NCBI RefSeq assembly: GCF_015832195.1 | Contig: NC_052028.1 | Coordinates: 3,453,501 to 3,517,500 of the forward strand | Source: Motacilla alba alba | Lineage: Eukaryota > Chordata > Aves > Passeriformes > Motacillidae | DNA: 64,000 bases | Direction: 5' to 3' | Shown here: positions 61,501 through 64,000 of the stretch, one piece after another | How positions within the stretch are numbered: the stretch's first letter is position 1 | How the letters are laid out: every line of letters begins with the position of its first letter | Position numbers and translations under genes: made by a program | Notes under the pieces: generated by a model | What the model saw: the letters and a program-made list of their open reading frames with translations, nothing else | Database searches by the model: none | What the model was told of the DNA's origin: nothing

Positions 61501-64000
61501 AATTTTTAAGATTTTTTGTTTTTTGTTAAGCCTCTTTTGAAGAGCCCATCTCAACTCCTGCACCCTAAATCCAGAATTTGCACCTTTTGATGGTGTAGCT
61601 GTTCTGCTGCCCTGCACAAGCCCAGCTGCAAAGTGGGGTCTGGGCATGGTGTCCAATCTTCACATTTGAAATTGGCAAATCCCCAAAGAGCTGTTACTTG
61701 ATACAAACCAGCAAAAGTCCCAACACTGCGATATCTTTTAAGACTGGATGTTATGCCAGTGGCTGAATTTCCTTTGTCTTTACTGGGAGAAGCTGATAAT
61801 GAGCCCTACACCACCAGCACTCCCCACCTCCAGAGAAAAGGAAATGTCAAAGGCAGCCCACAACAAATCCTCATACAACTGCATAATGTGGTCCTGGCTG
61901 GGGGCACCAGTGGTGCAGATACTGCCTGAGACAGCTCTGCAATCAACTAAAGAGAATCACTGGGGATATTATTTTAAATAATATTGAGAGCAAACAGACA
62001 AAAAGATGGAAAAGAGAAAAAAAAAGGCAATTTGCTGTCACACTGGTCAGATTTTTGTTGACATGAAATGCAACAAAGAAGTCAAATGAGCAATAAGACA
62101 TTGATTGTCATGGTCTTCAGGGGAAAGTCTAACCTCAGACCTGCTTGCCTTTTTTTCCTGTATACCATCAATATATCTCCTCCTATTCTCTCCATAGGGT
62201 CATTCTGAATTGTCTTAGGTTGGAAATGGGGCTGTGTATTCTATTCCTATCTGTCAGAGCTGGGGCAGTTCTCTGCTGTTCATGGGGCAGGTTTCTTTAT
62301 CTCTCCCACAGCCAATCCTCCCTCCAGGAGATCTCTGCTGTCCATGGCCACTGAGTGTCCCTGCATGGCTGATCCAATTCCATCATCCCATGGGGAGATG
62401 CTGCGCCCAGGGCAGGAGCCAAGCATTCCTACCTGGATACAATCTGAGCCTGGAACACCCCAGCAGCCTTTGCCCACTGCATTCCCAGAGGAGCAGCTTT
62501 CTTCTGCCCTGCATTGCCAGAGGAAGAGCAGGCCCATCTCCAGCAGCCCTGGACCTCCAGAGGAAAACTCCACCCTTGTCCAGGATCCCTGCTCCAGCAG
62601 AACCACAGCTGGCACTGCAGGAGGGCTGAGCCACCACGGAATGGCACTGTGCCACCACCCTGACCCACAGGGGTCAGCTCCTGTTCTGACTCTGGCAGTG
62701 TTGTTTTGTACAACTGCATTGTTTATTTTATTTTTTATTTTCTTCCCTAACAAAGATCTGATATTTCTGCTCCCATATCTTTGCCTGAGAGCCCCTTAAT
62801 TTCAAAATTATTACAATTTGGAGGGAGGGGGTTACATTTTCCATTCCAAGGGAGGATCCTGCCTTCCTTAACAGACACCTGTCTGTTCAAACCAGGACAT
62901 GAATACAGAGTCTTAAGCTAGAATACTTTCCACAGTTGCAGGCCTTCAGACTTTTCCTTATAAGCTCTGAATGTGTCCCTAGAAGGACACCTGACAGCTC
63001 AGCTGCTCCAGCTCCACGTGCCAAGGCAGGAGCTGCTAAACTGCTTCAGACAGGGCAGCTGCTGAATTCATTCTTCAGAATCCTGGAATGAGAAAATATT
63101 CCCTGCCTTTCTAGATAACCTGTTTCAATATTTAACGTAACCTCTTTATAGCTAACATAAATACAAGAAAATAACTTGTTTCAAATCCAGGGACATGAAT
63201 AGAATAGAAACGGCTAAATATTGAGGGCTTTTACCTACTCCAATAATTCCTGCTGAAACTCCAGATTTCTGTGCATTAAATCCTCATGTTCCAGTTTATG
63301 TTCAGTACTAAAGAATGCAGAGTCATGCATTATGCAAGATTCTGTCCCTGTTTGTACTGTAGGCACCATGAATATTGGGAGCTCTCCTTCACTCCTACTT
63401 CACGGTTTATTTTTGGTCAATCACTTAATGAAATTTCACTCTCTTCTCTCCTGCAAAATTATTTTCTCTGGAGCTAACAGCTTTGTTTTATCACCACAGC
63501 AGTAAATATTCCATAACAGAAGCCCTCCAGGCAGACCTGGTTTTGTTGTGTTAGGTTTTGCTGTGTGCTGACACTGGAGAATCTCTGCAGGACATGACCT
63601 CTGAGTGCCACCGATGTACTGAATCCACCCTTTGTGCACTCTGCATGCAAACACAGAAAAAAACCCAAACCAAGGAGAACCACACCCCACCCAGCAGGCA
63701 CAAAACCTCAGATATCAGCTGATTTTTTACCTCCAAGACCAAAGATCCCCAAGCCAAAGGCCCATTGTGGCCCTTGCTGCCTTCCCAGCGTGATGGCAAC
63801 CTTGGTGTCAGAGCTCTGGGCTTAGGGAGGGGCTCCCTGCCAGAATGGGAGGGTGGATCTGTGGGAGGGTGGATCTGAGGGATGACTGTGCTAAGGCAGG
63901 AAATTTAACAGCCCTTCACTGCTGTGCTGGGCAGGGGTTTGGCATTTTTCTCCCTATCCAACAGCCACAGCACTGAACCTCTGGCTTTAAGGCAGTGCTG
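58521..64000. other. Presumed DOCK2 intronic sequence without recognised exon
   Basis: The next upstream DOCK2 exon should encode a segment ending near NFE(L/F)Q in phase 0, but I did not find it here. Nor did I find the INSYN2B-type gene that sits in a DOCK2 intron of mammals. Contents are unclassified, moderately GC-rich stretches (61.0-61.3 and 63.5-64.0 kb), an LTR-like block at 62.2-62.9 kb and a small 15-bp duplication (gggagggtggatctg) near 63.85-63.88 kb. Confidence 0.55.
62211..62877 (+). mobile_element. Probable LTR-type retroelement remnant (solo LTR-like)
   Basis: The block starts tgtcttaggttggaaatggg and ends ccttccttaacagaca, a TG...CA layout. Its middle includes ctggggcagttctctgctg and its right part ttgttttgtacaactgcattgt, and it recalls a widespread passerine ERV-like LTR, from memory. 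The open frame of about 150 codons across it is accidental. It is antisense to DOCK2. Ends are provisional and no matching target-site duplication was seen. Confidence 0.45.

Noticed and set aside
62344..62799. 151-codon plus-strand frame with a hydrophobic, membrane-like C-terminal stretch
   Set aside because: It lies within an LTR-like repeat. The hydrophobic stretch comes from a T-rich tract near the element's polyadenylation region, and competing frames exist on the other strand.
63240..63275. Short candidate exon between an ag and a gtaaaag on the minus strand
   Set aside because: Only ~34 nt and no match to DOCK2. AG/GT pairs this close are common by chance.

Overview
The window is vertebrate nuclear DNA, most likely from a bird and probably a passerine. 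Genes are split by GT-AG introns. Degenerate CR1 LINE tails are present, together with three LTR-like blocks that resemble passerine endogenous-retrovirus solo LTRs (recognised from memory, not by search). There is no operon structure, and nearly all open frames outside the exons below look like chance.

Two protein-coding genes can be supported, both read from the minus strand, so gene order runs right to left. The first is the 3' half of DOCK2, the haematopoietic Rac guanine-nucleotide exchange factor. I could define 22 coding exons between 58520 and 22775. They join in frame, with consistent splice phases at every junction, into 813 residues plus a stop. These residues cover the region before DHR-2, the whole catalytic DHR-2 domain and the C-terminal tail ending STDL. 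Exons for the first ~1,000 residues should lie beyond 64000. The second gene is a complete two-exon FOXI1 (11937 to 9808, 375 residues), a forkhead transcription factor. The DOCK2-FOXI1 order and orientation match the human 5q35 arrangement.

Layout: 1-8942 is gene-free, with one homeodomain/POU-like motif cluster near 4.4 kb. FOXI1 with its 3' UTR occupies 8943-11937, followed on the promoter side by a cluster of CAGGTG E-boxes (11970-12040). The next ~10 kb is intergenic and holds an orphan CpG island at ~16.96-17.22 kb. The DOCK2 3' UTR ends near 22.09 kb. The last DOCK2 intron holds a CpG-rich segment split by a ~366 bp pentanucleotide array (GGGAT on the transcribed strand, able to form G-quadruplexes), followed by a 16-bp-based minisatellite. 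From 25 to 58.5 kb DOCK2 exons alternate with introns carrying CR1 pieces, LTR-like elements, AT-rich DNA and microsatellites. From 58.5 to 64 kb I see only intron-like sequence and one LTR-like block.

The two genes are neighbours by conserved synteny rather than by a shared pathway: DOCK2 acts in leukocyte migration, FOXI1 in ionocyte-type epithelia. I found no previously undescribed gene system. The most interesting points concern regulation: the G-rich terminal-intron array, the (GU)n tract just upstream of a 41-nt exon, the palindromic E-boxes at FOXI1, and the orphan CpG islands.
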